Assembly (NCBI GenBank): GCA_025612245.1
Contig: JAAXKQ010000010.1
Coordinates: forward strand, 97,790 to 161,789
DNA: 64,000 nucleotides
Reading direction: 5' to 3'
Origin: Ignavibacteria bacterium
Lineage (GTDB): Bacteria > Bacteroidota > Ignavibacteria > Ignavibacteriales > SURF-24
Of the stretch, positions 34,611 to 43,697 are shown piece by piece. The notes beneath the pieces were generated by a model, which had not been told where the DNA came from, did not search any database, and worked only from the letters and a program-made list of their open reading frames with translations. How positions within the stretch are numbered: position 1 is the first letter of the stretch; each line of letters begins with the position of its first letter. The translations under genes were made by a program, and so were the position numbers.

Positions 34611-37349
34611 TTAAAAGTGTTTTTTCTGCCTGCGGCCTGCCGCCATGTTGGCAATGTCCGATGCCTTATTCTTGTCAATTACGGCAATGACCGGCCGGCC
34701 GGCCAGGAGCATAATATTCTCATTGAATTTTTTCATCTCACCGTAGAGTTCGGCATCTCTACCGTAGCCCTGGCCTAAAGAAATCTCCTGCATGCTGGAC
34801 TGAACTGCATTAATGGTCCTTATTACCAAGTCTGCCTGTCCGGAAGCATAATCTTGCATTGGAGCAATAACCTCAGGACCCTTTTCTCCAACAACAATTC
34901 CGCCCTTTGCATAACCCGGTAACTTCTGATCTGCAATTATGGCCACATTGGCCAGACCGGCTACTACAGTAGCCGCTGCAAGAGGAATACCCCAAATTGG
35001 ACCTAAGCCATCAGGGGCAGGTTTCAAGGCAGCTGTTGCAGCATTATATGTGCTCATAATAGTGCTTGCTATGTTCGCGGCCTGCTGAAGGCGGAACCAT
35101 ACAAGAAGTTTTTCCTTTGCCTTGGAATTTGCCTCATCATCAAGTTTATCTTTTTTATTTTGATAATCCTGGTCGATGCGCTCGCGATCTTTCTGTGTCT
35201 TGGCATGCTTAAGAAGAGTTTTATGCTCCTCTTCAAGTTTTTTCTCTTCCTTGTCCTTCCATGACTTAATGTCATAGCTGGCTGACTGTTCTGCAAACTG
35301 GTAAATCGAGCTAAAGGCATTTGCCCAGCCGGAGGCAATTATTTGATTACGTTCTTCCTCTTTTTTCTTGCGTAGTTTATCTAAATCATCCAGCTTGTTT
35401 TCAAATATTAACCTTATTAAAAGCTGTGCCTCAAGACTGTTTTTGTAAAGTTCTGTTTCCGTCTGTTTGGCATACCATGCCCTAATTTCAGCTTCCTGCC
35501 GGTCCAGCTCATCACGCTTTGCGTCAACAGCAATATCCCTAACTTCCTGTGCCCGCTCAATTTTCTTATTCGTAATCTCAATATCAATCAGCTCAAGATC
35601 ATGCATTATCTCCTTTTCCTTTTCAGGATCAGGCTCTAAAAGATAGAGTTTTTCAAAATACTCTCTTTTCTTTTCAAGTTTTTGAACGTCCGAAGCCTTC
35701 TGAAGCTCAAGCTTTTTCTGCTCAAAATCATAATCCTTAGAAAGAAGGTTTTTATAATGTTCGTCAGTAAGCTTTGTTACCGTATTTTGATAATTTGCAT
35801 CCTCAACTTTTTTTTGGGTGTTTAAATTGTCTATTTTCTGCCTTGTCGAAGCATCAATAATATCCTTTTTTTTAAGCGCCTCTATCTCGGCATCAATACC
35901 CTTGATCTTAGTATCATGATTGATTTTGAGGACCTGTGTATCTTTTTCATATTGGCTGATAGATTTATTTCGCTCAACTCCAAGTTCCTTCAGTTTTCCT
36001 TTCAGCTCCTCGGCTTCTTTTTTCTCAGATGCAAGCTGATCACTGGACGAACTCTGCGGAGTATATTTCTTATTCAGGTCTTCAATCGCCTTTTTGAGCT
36101 TTTCAGCATTGCCTTTGGCTATGTCATATTTCTCGCTTCCTACGGTCAAGTATCCGTTTACGGCATCAATTGATCCCTGCAGGGCAGAGAGTTCATTGGG
36201 AGTAAAATCTTTTATAGTTTTCTTAAGGTCAGAAAGGCTGATCTTACCATCTGCCAGCGCAACCTTAAATTTAATCAGTCTGTCAGTTGAGACCTCAATA
36301 GATTTATTATAAAGCTTCTTATCCTCAACAAGCTTATTCAGCTCGGACTGAAGATATTTAACGTTCAGCGCTGCATCCTTGTATTCCCTGGATTCTGTAT
36401 TAGAAACTGTATTTGCTTCCCCCTTGGTAATTACAGTTTTAAACTTCAGGTTCTCCTGCTCTACTTTTGCAAGTCTAAGCTCTTCTTTCTTATTCTCTAT
36501 TGCTTTATCGGACTCTTTATTATAATCCTTAAGTGTATCTCTTGCTTCCTCAATTGAGCTGAACTTAAACTGTGCTATCTTATCAGCCAGGTTCATAAAT
36601 TTCTTAGCCGCTTCTTCTGCAGCATTACCTGTTTTCTTTATTTCTTCGGTGGAGTCTTCAAATAACTTTGGGAGAAGCTGCATAAGGAACATTACGCCGT
36701 TAACTGCAAGCAAAAGCCCACCCGGTCCTTTAAGGCTCTCAACCAGACTCTGGCCGATGGTCTTGCTCATTTTCTCGGCTTCCTTCTGAGCATACTGGAA
36801 GTACTGTATGATCATCGGAATATTATTGGCGATACTTTGAAGACCAGACCTGAAGCTCATGAGAAACATCGACGAATCCCCAAGAGCATAGCCTAACTGT
36901 CCGATTGCCATATTCATACTATTGGCACTCTGTACAATTTTATTCTGGCTTCCCGGCAATTCATCCTGTTTTCCAATAACATTCTTGTATGCTCCCTGAA
37001 GGGCATCAATGGCGACCGTGTGGCTTTTATATTCACTGGAGGTTAAGGCAAGCGCTTTAGCTTCTTCCTGAAGCTTTTGAATAACCTGAGAGATTTGATT
37101 CTGGCTTAAATCGTTATACTTAATAAAATCTACTATGGATCCAATAGTCTCTTCATCAGCGGCAGAAATGCCTAAAAGATGTGTCTTAAACTGGTCTAAA
37201 ACAGGGTTTATGTTCTTAAAGGTTTCACCCGTTATTTTGAGGGTTTCTTTAAGTTTTTCGAACTGCCGGTCTGTAAGCTGAACTTCCTGAATAGCTTCCT
37301 GGCCGTCAACAACGATTTTTATCATTACCTGTCTTAATTCTTCTGCCAC
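34611..37349 (-). CDS. Tape measure protein
   Basis: 912 residues, the longest protein of the phage. It has extended Lys/Glu-rich coiled coils, a hydrophobic segment around 205-225 (GPGGLLLAVNGVMFLMQLL) and another near 755-805 (ANIASTIMSTYNAATAALKP...AAATVVAGLANVAII), then a C-terminal globular end. This pattern and the position just after two overlapping chaperone frames identify it as the ruler that sets tail length and helps DNA cross the membrane. Confidence 0.88.
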   Translation of the reverse strand: MAEELRQVMIKIVVDGQEAIQEVQLTDRQFEKLKETLKITGETFKNINPVLDQFKTHLLGISAADEETIGSIVDFIKYNDLSQNQISQVIQKLQEEAKALALTSSEYKSHTVAIDALQGAYKNVIGKQDELPGSQNKIVQSANSMNMAIGQLGYALGDSSMFLMSFRSGLQSIANNIPMIIQYFQYAQKEAEKMSKTIGQSLVESLKGPGGLLLAVNGVMFLMQLLPKLFEDSTEEIKKTGNAAEEAAKKFMNLADKIAQFKFSSIEEARDTLKDYNKESDKAIENKKEELRLAKVEQENLKFKTVITKGEANTVSNTESREYKDAALNVKYLQSELNKLVEDKKLYNKSIEVSTDRLIKFKVALADGKISLSDLKKTIKDFTPNELSALQGSIDAVNGYLTVGSEKYDIAKGNAEKLKKAIEDLNKKYTPQSSSSDQLASEKKEAEELKGKLKELGVERNKSISQYEKDTQVLKINHDTKIKGIDAEIEALKKKDIIDASTRQKIDNLNTQKKVEDANYQNTVTKLTDEHYKNLLSKDYDFEQKKLELQKASDVQKLEKKREYFEKLYLLEPDPEKEKEIMHDLELIDIEITNKKIERAQEVRDIAVDAKRDELDRQEAEIRAWYAKQTETELYKNSLEAQLLIRLIFENKLDDLDKLRKKKEEERNQIIASGWANAFSSIYQFAEQSASYDIKSWKDKEEKKLEEEHKTLLKHAKTQKDRERIDQDYQNKKDKLDDEANSKAKEKLLVWFRLQQAANIASTIMSTYNAATAALKPAPDGLGPIWGIPLAAATVVAGLANVAIIADQKLPGYAKGGIVVGEKGPEVIAPMQDYASGQADLVIRTINAVQSSMQEISLGQGYGRDAELYGEMKKFNENIMLLAGRPVIAVIDKNKASDIANMAAGRRQKKHF

Positions 37350-37362
37350 TTAGATTTTCCCT

Positions 37363-37722
37363 TTATTTTTTCTTAAGTCCTTTAAGCCGCTCTATCTCGT
37401 ACAGAAGGCCGTTTAACATCTCCACTCTTTTTAAGTAATAGTATTTCCGGATTTCCCAATAATTTGTTTGTCCCAGGAGTTTAAGTTTGGAAGGGTCGCC
37501 TTCTGAAAGCAGATAAAGCCTTGTCTCGTCCTTGTTTAGATGAACCTTTTCTATAAACTTTGGAGCATCAACATTCTTTAAAGTTTCATATTCCTCAAGA
37601 GTTTGTTCTGTTGCATAATTGACCTCCTCGTCCTTGAGATCGAATTCTGCGCGTGTTCTATTACTGATAAAAAAAAATCGGTTATCACTTCGCTCGATAT
37701 ACTTGAACGGAAAGAGCCCCAT
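37363..37722 (-). CDS. Tail assembly chaperone, -1 frameshift extension
   Basis: A 119-residue frame overlapping the preceding chaperone frame by 145 bp in the -1 register. It ends 13 bp before the tape measure start, the place of gpT in lambda-like tails. The ATG at 37722 may never be used: if ribosomes slip at the T9 run (37669-37677), the fusion product would have 88 residues from the upstream frame plus 102 from this one, 190 in total. The frame is Glu/Lys-rich with a helical end. Confidence 0.72.
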   Translation of the reverse strand: MGLFPFKYIERSDNRFFFISNRTRAEFDLKDEEVNYATEQTLEEYETLKNVDAPKFIEKVHLNKDETRLYLLSEGDPSKLKLLGQTNYWEIRKYYYLKRVEMLNGLLYEIERLKGLKKK

Positions 37723-37934
37723 GAAAATCCCTCGGGAAGTTTTACCTGAGGTACAAGTATTATTTCAAGGAGCCTGTTTTGCTCCTCCTGGGTCTGCCTT
37801 AACATGATAGTATTACCATCAACAGCCATAAGGCTGCTAAGAAGATTATTCGCTTCAACGGCCTCATCGTTCGTGAGGTCAACGTTAAGGACGAACTTGA
37901 GTCCGTCCTTATTTTCATAGATTTTCTTTTTCAT
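37578..37934 (-). CDS. Tail assembly chaperone (gpG-like)
   Basis: 118 residues, small and helical (NVDLTNDEAVEANNLLSSLM), between the tail tube gene and the tape measure. That position and the overlapping second frame are typical of the siphophage chaperone pair that coats the tape measure during tail assembly. The frame passes through nine consecutive T residues at codons 86-89, reading GAT TTT TTT TTA. Confidence 0.75.
   Translation of the reverse strand: MKKKIYENKDGLKFVLNVDLTNDEAVEANNLLSSLMAVDGNTIMLRQTQEEQNRLLEIILVPQVKLPEGFSWGSFRSSISSEVITDFFLSVIEHAQNSISRTRRSIMQQNKLLRNMKL
37669..37677 (-). promoter_or_regulatory. T9 slippery run for programmed -1 frameshift
   Basis: In the zero frame the minus strand reads GAT TTT TTT TTA, which contains the heptamer T_TTT_TTT in the exact X_XXY_YYZ register. 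Slipping back one base enters the second chaperone frame. No downstream pseudoknot was worked out. Confidence 0.65.
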
Positions 37935-37955
37935 AAAGCCTATTTCAATTAATTG

Positions 37956-38891
37956 TTAACCTATAATCATTGTGCCGCCGAGCTTCCCGGTGTCCTCGGC
38001 TGCTCCGCCCTTGTCGGCCCCGAACTGAAAATCAACGTCATGAATGGGCACGTCACCTTCAAAGATAACCTTGCGGTACCTGTTCGAGTCGCCGATCTTA
38101 AATTCATTCTTCTGCGTTAAGATGCCGCTTGCAAACTGGAACTTGTCGTAATTGGCGCCTGAGTTTTTCTCAGTGAATATTAGCGTGTCTGTCATATTCT
38201 TTCCCATCTGGGATACAATCTTCGCTATGGAAGAATCCTTGCCCGAGATCGCGAGGGAAAAGGTTAGCCAGGATACCCCGGATATGTTATAATCCGATGG
38301 TTCGCCCTTGGTCTTGATTGAAAGGCTGCGCTCAATTATATCGAACTTGCTTGGGAATATAGGCGCGCCCGTGGGGTACTCGAAAGCGCCATAGCGGGGC
38401 GATCTGTAAGCCGTAGCGTCAATACCTTCACCGGTACCGAGGTTTGCCTCTTCGGCTTCATTCGCCAGGGCAAGAAAAGCCTCTGTGTCCTCGTATTCCA
38501 TGGCGCGCTGTAGCGTAAGCTTGGTTGAACGCTTCTTGCTTCCTATGAAGTGCTCGAAGTCCAGGCCCATAATGTTATCGCCCGTGAACTGGAATACGTC
38601 CTTGTCTCCTGCAGCGTTCTGCTTGTTGGAAACCATCTGCACGTCACAGTTGCCGCTTACCCAGCCGAGCAAAAGCTTCAGGAATGCCATTGTACCCTGC
38701 ATGGTCTCGCACTCAGCCTTTAGGTTCATCATATTTCTTAAGGAACGGTTACGGTAGTCATTGATCGGATTATATTCCGTTATGTCCAGGTCAACCGGAG
38801 TCCTGAAGCCCATAAGTACCGGGTTAACGGGTGCCGTAGTTAAAGTATTTAAGTTACAAAGGCCGATTCTTGCTATTCCAATGGGGTTCAT
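37956..38891 (-). CDS. Major tail tube protein
   Basis: 311 residues, beta-rich, with no sheath gene next to it. It lies between the tail-terminator-like gene and the chaperone pair, the canonical place of the tail tube gene in siphophages. Specific family motifs are not recognised, so the call rests on gene order and the size and composition of the product. Confidence 0.7.
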   Translation of the reverse strand: MNPIGIARIGLCNLNTLTTAPVNPVLMGFRTPVDLDITEYNPINDYRNRSLRNMMNLKAECETMQGTMAFLKLLLGWVSGNCDVQMVSNKQNAAGDKDVFQFTGDNIMGLDFEHFIGSKKRSTKLTLQRAMEYEDTEAFLALANEAEEANLGTGEGIDATAYRSPRYGAFEYPTGAPIFPSKFDIIERSLSIKTKGEPSDYNISGVSWLTFSLAISGKDSSIAKIVSQMGKNMTDTLIFTEKNSGANYDKFQFASGILTQKNEFKIGDSNRYRKVIFEGDVPIHDVDFQFGADKGGAAEDTGKLGGTMIIG

Positions 38892-38921
38892 ATTATACCT
38901 TCAAAATGATTTATAAAAATA

Positions 38922-39380
38922 TTAGTTTGCTTCTCTATACTGCTTTTCAACAAATACCACGGGAACGTTAAACGTTATTCCGTACCACCACTCATAATTC
39001 TGTTCCTTGAGCCATTCATCTTCCTCAGCCGTAATGAACCTGTCGGGCCGGTCCACATCCAGCTCCGTTCCGCTTAAGGCATCTGTAGCCCATTCGACAT
39101 ATGCCTCCGGAGTGAGGTTATCGGTTGTTTTCCTGATAACGGCAATAACCCCTATCTTTATATCCCTGTTCTGGAGGACTCCGTTCTCAGCCTTGCTCGG
39201 GCTAAACTTGCCTCCCTTGTAAACAATCAAAATTTCACCCTTGGAGTGGTTTAATTTGTAGTCATCAATACTCCTGGGGAAACTTATGGGGAGGCGGCTT
39301 TCACCGTTTAAGTCAGCCATGGAGGCTTCAAGTTTGGTTTTTACAAGTTCTTTTACGCTTTCAATTGTATAGTAAATCAT
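38922..39380 (-). CDS. Gp37-like tail terminator/connector protein
   Basis: 152 residues, resembling the gp37 family of Mu-like phages (KLEASMADLN...GAVIVIRK-type core and a C-terminal EQNYEWWYGITFNVPVVFV). It precedes the tail tube gene by 30 bp. In Mu relatives this protein sits between the head-completion gp36 and tail proteins and probably caps the tail. Confidence 0.65.
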   Translation of the reverse strand: MIYYTIESVKELVKTKLEASMADLNGESRLPISFPRSIDDYKLNHSKGEILIVYKGGKFSPSKAENGVLQNRDIKIGVIAVIRKTTDNLTPEAYVEWATDALSGTELDVDRPDRFITAEEDEWLKEQNYEWWYGITFNVPVVFVEKQYREAN

Positions 39381-39384
39381 CTTA

Positions 39385-40107
39385 TTATTCCCATAAAGGC
39401 AGGTTTAATTCACATTTAAGAAGCGGTTTTACACCTGTTAAAGACTGCTTTAAGCCGTTATAAATCCCGCCTTCAAGGTTTATGTAAAAGAACATAAATC
39501 GCTGATTGTAGGAGATTGTAAGGTATTTTCCAGCCTCACTTCCCTGCGTAACCCTGTAATCTGCTCCAAGCTTCAGCTGCCACTTGGGTATTATTTTTTC
39601 AGTTTTGGCTGTGAGTGTCTCGCTGGACAAAGCCGAATGATGTTCTTCTATAGTTTCTTTCTCCGACTCGGTCTTAAGTGTATCCGTGCGCGAAATCTTA
39701 ACTGCCGGAACATTAAAAAGGTTATCCCAGAGGTTTTTTGTTATGTTGTAGCGGACAAGAGCAAAGAAGCCTGTCTTGGTGTCCAGTGTGTCCCAGGAAG
39801 CGACCTGGTCAGGCTGCAAAATTTTATTTTTAAGCGAGTCGCCTGCAGTACTGCTAAGCCTGCCCGGGGCTTTAGAAGAGATCACTTTCATTGTTTTAGT
39901 GGTATCCTCTTTCCCTTTTTTTATGGTTTCGGTATACTTTATTACCTGGCTTTTAGCCGTGCTGTCATGAGATGTAACTTTTTGAGAGCTCTTAACATTG
40001 TTCTCCCCGATGTGGGAGAAAAGAAGGATTAAAATTGCACATACTGCAAAGCCGCATAAAAAGCCCGCAATAAAAGTGCTTATCAGTTTCTTTTTCTCTT
40101 CAGACAT
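39385..40107 (-). CDS. Membrane-anchored protein next to lysozyme, possible spanin-like
   Basis: 240 residues. One N-terminal transmembrane helix (about 9-31) is followed by a Ser/Thr/Lys-rich periplasmic stretch and a C-terminal part with alternating aromatic strands (YLTISYNQRFMFFYINLEGG). It lies 15 bp after the lysozyme gene on the same strand, so a lysis role (spanin or lysozyme accessory) is plausible. I cannot name the family. Confidence 0.5.
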   Translation of the reverse strand: MSEEKKKLISTFIAGFLCGFAVCAILILLFSHIGENNVKSSQKVTSHDSTAKSQVIKYTETIKKGKEDTTKTMKVISSKAPGRLSSTAGDSLKNKILQPDQVASWDTLDTKTGFFALVRYNITKNLWDNLFNVPAVKISRTDTLKTESEKETIEEHHSALSSETLTAKTEKIIPKWQLKLGADYRVTQGSEAGKYLTISYNQRFMFFYINLEGGIYNGLKQSLTGVKPLLKCELNLPLWE

Positions 40108-40122
40108 TTTTACTCCCTAAAT

Positions 40123-40887
40123 TCAGATTTTATTTTCAAATGAAAGATCAATGTTTTTAGCCATCATAACCTCAGTCTTCAGCTCTGAGGGAATAGCCTG
40201 CAGCGGCATGGGATTTATGTTCAGGTCAACGACTACAGGGGCTTTCTCTGCAATGGCCTTGTCTATTAAAGCAGCCTCTTTTTTTCTTCTATCCTCAAGA
40301 CTCTTCATAGCGTGGGTTGTTCCGGCAATGGCATCGGCAAGCCCTGTAAAATTCTTATCTGCAATAAAATCCTTTGCCTCCCTTACGGCCCTGTTGTAAC
40401 CCCTGTTATATGAATAGCTTAAAAGCGCTGTATGGACGGCTGAGGCTACCACCAAGGGCTTAATTGTAAGAAGGCCCGGCATGGCATCCACAAGAGGCAT
40501 CCAGTAAAGAGGAGCGGTAAACTTATCCATAATATAAAGCGACACATCACTGGGGATTAGCATCTTCCCCTTAAAGAACTGTTCGTTCAGCCTTATCCAT
40601 TCAATTGCATTATACCTGGTAAGCCCTATGCTTTTATTTAGCAGCTGAGCCTGAGTGTCCGACACAAGGTTCAGGCCTCTGTAATATTCAATTACCTCGC
40701 GGGCCACCGCGGCCTCGCAGTTTCCCAGGTCGAGCCCCGGGTCAATTGTAATGCCTGACTGGCTTTTAGGCCTTTGCCTGGAGTCCGGATAATAGGCGCT
40801 GGAGTTGTAGTATTTTGCGCCTGAGCCTTCCTCGGAATGCACCCAGGCAAGGTTTCCTTTAAAGCCTAATTTTTCCATGTTCGTCAT
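40123..40887 (-). CDS. Lysozyme-like endolysin (pesticin/T4-lysozyme fold)
   Basis: 254 residues. The N terminus has WVHSEEGS (Glu19/Glu20 as candidate catalytic acid) followed by SGITIDPGLDLG (44-55), the pattern of pesticin-type lysozymes, and SYSYNRGYNRAV further on. No signal peptide is present, so release would need the holin-like protein. Residues beyond ~200 are a helical tail of unknown role. It is embedded in the structural block rather than with the holin-like gene on the other strand. Confidence 0.68.
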   Translation of the reverse strand: MTNMEKLGFKGNLAWVHSEEGSGAKYYNSSAYYPDSRQRPKSQSGITIDPGLDLGNCEAAVAREVIEYYRGLNLVSDTQAQLLNKSIGLTRYNAIEWIRLNEQFFKGKMLIPSDVSLYIMDKFTAPLYWMPLVDAMPGLLTIKPLVVASAVHTALLSYSYNRGYNRAVREAKDFIADKNFTGLADAIAGTTHAMKSLEDRRKKEAALIDKAIAEKAPVVVDLNINPMPLQAIPSELKTEVMMAKNIDLSFENKI

Positions 40888-40890
40888 ATT

Positions 40891-41355
40891 TTAAAACCTG
40901 CTTAATACGTCTTTTGAAAAAATCCTGTCTTCCTGTGTCTTGTTAACCCTTATCTCCACACCCTGCCCCGGAGTATCCGAAATCTTGTCTATCTCAAGCT
41001 GTATAAAACCTTTCTGGATGCTCAGGAGGTCCTTTACCGTAAGTTTATAATCCGTAACCAGGCTTTCCGGCATCTCCAGAATGTGGCGCCTTTTGTAAAG
41101 GTTATAGACTGCAATAGACCGGCTGAACTTTTTTACCCTGTTTGGGACACTCGTTAAAGGAAGAGTATACCGGCTTCTTAAATAGCTGTCAATTTCATCA
41201 TCAGCGTCTTTTACCGCGTTATTAACGCGTTTTATTATTGGGTCCTCCGGATCACTTAGGCTTATCTCCTCCATTGTCCTGTTCTCATCGTTGGTCAGCT
41301 GGATCAGGAGGTCCTGGTCTATGTCCTGCTTTATTTCGTCAAAACTCGAATACAT
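40891..41355 (-). CDS. Gp36-like (DUF1320) head-tail connector protein
   Basis: 154 residues from ATG 41355; an earlier in-frame start at 41421 adds a basic 22-residue extension that does not fit the family. It matches DUF1320 in outline: MYSSFDEIKQDI, an acidic helix, ADDEIDSYLRSRYTLPL, and a helical C terminus. In Mu-like phages it lies between the capsid genes and gp37 and helps complete the head. It ends 3 bp before the lysozyme start. Confidence 0.78.
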   Translation of the reverse strand: MYSSFDEIKQDIDQDLLIQLTNDENRTMEEISLSDPEDPIIKRVNNAVKDADDEIDSYLRSRYTLPLTSVPNRVKKFSRSIAVYNLYKRRHILEMPESLVTDYKLTVKDLLSIQKGFIQLEIDKISDTPGQGVEIRVNKTQEDRIFSKDVLSRF

Positions 41356-41444
41356 TTTTACCTTTTTTTTATTTCTATAACCGGATGGGAAGAAGATCCG
41401 GATTAGTTCTCCTCCTCCCATCCTTTTGCAGCCGTCCGGCCTGT

Positions 41445-41864
41445 TTAAGCTATTTTGTCTGGAGGAATTTTCTTATTCTTAAGCCTGCAGTATCCGGGTT
41501 TATCCCGGGGGCGGCCGCTTAAGAAGTTATTTGCCTGGTTAAAATGCCTTCCTTTCAGGCTCGTATAAAAATATTTTCTTTTGGGTATTTCACTCCTCAG
41601 GCATTCATGCCTGCCTAAGAAGCTTGTTTTAGCAGGAATTTGGATGTCTTTTTTCTTAAGCCTTAATAATGGCGCCTGTTGTTCCTTCAGGACGAACGTT
41701 TCAGTTTGGCTAAAGGTTAAAAAGGAAATACTTAATGCATCCTGCTCAATTAAGATGGCCCGTCCAGGCGGGGATCCGTTAAGATCCGGCGCGGCCTGGA
41801 CATTCAGTGTTACGGCCATAATCGTTGCGAAGACAAATGCGAGATAAAAAGCCAGTCGTTTCAT
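41445..41864 (-). CDS. Small secreted protein inserted in the capsid block
   Basis: 139 residues with a Sec signal peptide (MKRLAFYLAFVFATIMAVTL...VQA) and a basic, Arg/Lys-rich mature part. A signal peptide is unusual among capsid genes, so this may be a moron that alters the lysogen's envelope. No motif is recognised. The mature part has few predicted domains, so it could also be a decayed reading frame. Confidence 0.5.
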   Translation of the reverse strand: MKRLAFYLAFVFATIMAVTLNVQAAPDLNGSPPGRAILIEQDALSISFLTFSQTETFVLKEQQAPLLRLKKKDIQIPAKTSFLGRHECLRSEIPKRKYFYTSLKGRHFNQANNFLSGRPRDKPGYCRLKNKKIPPDKIA

Positions 41865-41935
41865 AATCTTCCTGTTTTAATTTTTAACTGTTAATTAGAA
41901 CTGATCACTAAAAAAGACGATAAAGACACTTAAAA

Positions 41936-42352
41936 CTATACCAGAAGAACCCTTACAAGCTTATCGGCGCCTGTTGCGGCATCAAGTGCGTAGCCATTAA
42001 TTACTTCAGGCGGAAGTGATCCGGCAATTGTCATGACCGGCTGAGCGCCACTGCTTACTACGGGAACGGCCCCGGCCGGCGTCGTAGCGGAAAGATCTGT
42101 TGCCGGTATTGCCTTGCCCGAGGCGTCGCTTACCAGGGCGTCACCTGCAGTAATTGCTGCACCCGAGGTAACGAGGGCAATTTTACTTACAATTACGGTT
42201 GCCATTTCACCTTCGGCCGCATCCAGCTCGCTTACACCCAGTGCTTTCTTTCCGGCCCCGCAGACGTCGCCATCAAGACCAACAAAAAGCTGCTTTGCAA
42301 TGTCAGCCGCGGCCTCAATCGACGCCCTGCCTAAAATTAAATTCGTATTCAT
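41936..42352 (-). CDS. DUF2190-like capsid decoration protein
   Basis: 138 residues, rich in Ala, Gly and Val: AGDALVSDASGKAIPATDL and PVMTIAGSLPPEV suit the DUF2190 family of capsid decoration or stabilising proteins. It lies just downstream of the major capsid region on the same strand. Confidence 0.72.
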   Translation of the reverse strand: MNTNLILGRASIEAAADIAKQLFVGLDGDVCGAGKKALGVSELDAAEGEMATVIVSKIALVTSGAAITAGDALVSDASGKAIPATDLSATTPAGAVPVVSSGAQPVMTIAGSLPPEVINGYALDAATGADKLVRVLLV

Positions 42353-42423
42353 GTTTACCTTTTTGATTATTATAAATTGACTTAAAAAACTACTCTTTAA
42401 TGATTAAAGAACCAGGGACACGA

Positions 42424-42627
42424 TCAGGGTTTTTTCGGAGCCTGAGCCGCGGAGGCCTTATCTGCTGCAGACTGCTTTGTAGTACCTGCAGCTTCCGGCT
42501 CAAGTATCCTTTTTTTTACAAGATCCTGAACGGTTTCACTTTTTTCGTCGAACTCGAAAGTGCCCCCTTCAGGATAATGCCTGTTATCCAGGTTAAGATC
42601 TGTTTTTGCTACTTTGAATTTTTTCAA
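42424..42627 (-). CDS. Small hypothetical phage protein
   Basis: 67 residues: a Lys-rich start, YPEGGTFEFDEKSETVQDLV in the middle and an Ala/Lys/Pro-rich tail. Similar short proteins often follow the capsid gene in Mu-like phages of this phylum (recollection). No function can be read from it. Confidence 0.6.
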   Translation of the reverse strand: MKKFKVAKTDLNLDNRHYPEGGTFEFDEKSETVQDLVKKRILEPEAAGTTKQSAADKASAAQAPKKP

Positions 42628-42708
42628 TTTGTCACCATTCTTTTATTTTTAATTATTTGGGGCAGCCTATTGGTAAGACTGCCCCCGGTGGACACGGGAA
42701 AGGAAATT

Positions 42709-43638
42709 TTAAGCGTTCGTGTCCTCGATCAGGTAACCGGCATCGCTTCCCACTATCTTTACGATGTAGTTATCCGTTGAGCGCACGTTTAAGACCTTGC
42801 CGCCGTCTTCTTCGTACTTATCGGCCTCAGGCATACCTTTCTTTCTTAAGGTATAACCGAATGAAGGCTCGTAAATGCTTCTGTCGACGTCTGTCTTGGC
42901 CTCGGGAACATAGGCTATTACGAAACTGTCGGGCCAGATGTCGTGCGACACGCCGGCGTCGTCAACGTATACGGCATCGCCCACGTAAAGCTCCTTCAGG
43001 TTGAAAAGAGATTTAAGAAGCTCAACGGTTACAAGGCCGGTCTGTGTGTACTTGATCCTGTCAAGGATCTTAGGATGGGTCTGAAGAGCCTTGAAGGTCG
43101 AAGCACCCATAATACCCACGTTCGGGCGTTTTGCAATCTTTGCTCTTACAGCTTCAACTGCAGTAGCAACTATGGCAAGCGGGTCGCTGTCGGGGTGTGT
43201 GAACTGGGTGGCCCCGGCGAGCGTAACCTTGTTGCCAACGGGGAAATTTGCAGCGGTTGTTGCAAGATCGGCACAGGACTTTTCATGCTTGATCAGAATT
43301 GCGTTCTGTGCTATATATGCGCCGTTCTGCTCTGTGTTGATGATGTCTTCCTGCATTTCCCTGTAGTCGATCGGGTAAGAAGCATCATGTTCCGTAGTTG
43401 CAAAGTCAAGGGAGCTCCTGGCTTCCACGGGAAGCTTGTTAGAGCTTGCTCTCATCGCCCTGGACGTGTTATAGATCCTGAAGGCTTCCTTGCCGAAAGA
43501 CGGTATTTTACCGGCTTCCTTTTCAACACTAACAACGGGGAAAATGTGAATTCCGACGAACTCGGCGTTGGAATATCCCCTGATCAAATTGGTCAATACA
43601 GGATCGACCACTCTTAACTGACTGCCTCTACCTGCCAT
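42709..43638 (-). CDS. Major capsid protein
   Basis: 309 residues of about the size of an HK97-fold capsid protein. The N terminus VVDPVLTNLIRGYSNAEFVG, EARSSLDFATTEH, and a C-terminal EEDGGKVLNVRSTDNYIVKI are typical of Mu-like major capsid proteins in this family. It is directly downstream of the protease/scaffold gene, as expected. Confidence 0.82.
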   Translation of the reverse strand: MAGRGSQLRVVDPVLTNLIRGYSNAEFVGIHIFPVVSVEKEAGKIPSFGKEAFRIYNTSRAMRASSNKLPVEARSSLDFATTEHDASYPIDYREMQEDIINTEQNGAYIAQNAILIKHEKSCADLATTAANFPVGNKVTLAGATQFTHPDSDPLAIVATAVEAVRAKIAKRPNVGIMGASTFKALQTHPKILDRIKYTQTGLVTVELLKSLFNLKELYVGDAVYVDDAGVSHDIWPDSFVIAYVPEAKTDVDRSIYEPSFGYTLRKKGMPEADKYEEDGGKVLNVRSTDNYIVKIVGSDAGYLIEDTNA

Positions 43639-43697
43639 AACTTTTAACTCCGTTTTTGAATAAATAGTAAGTGACTTAAAGCTTTTAAGAAAAAATT

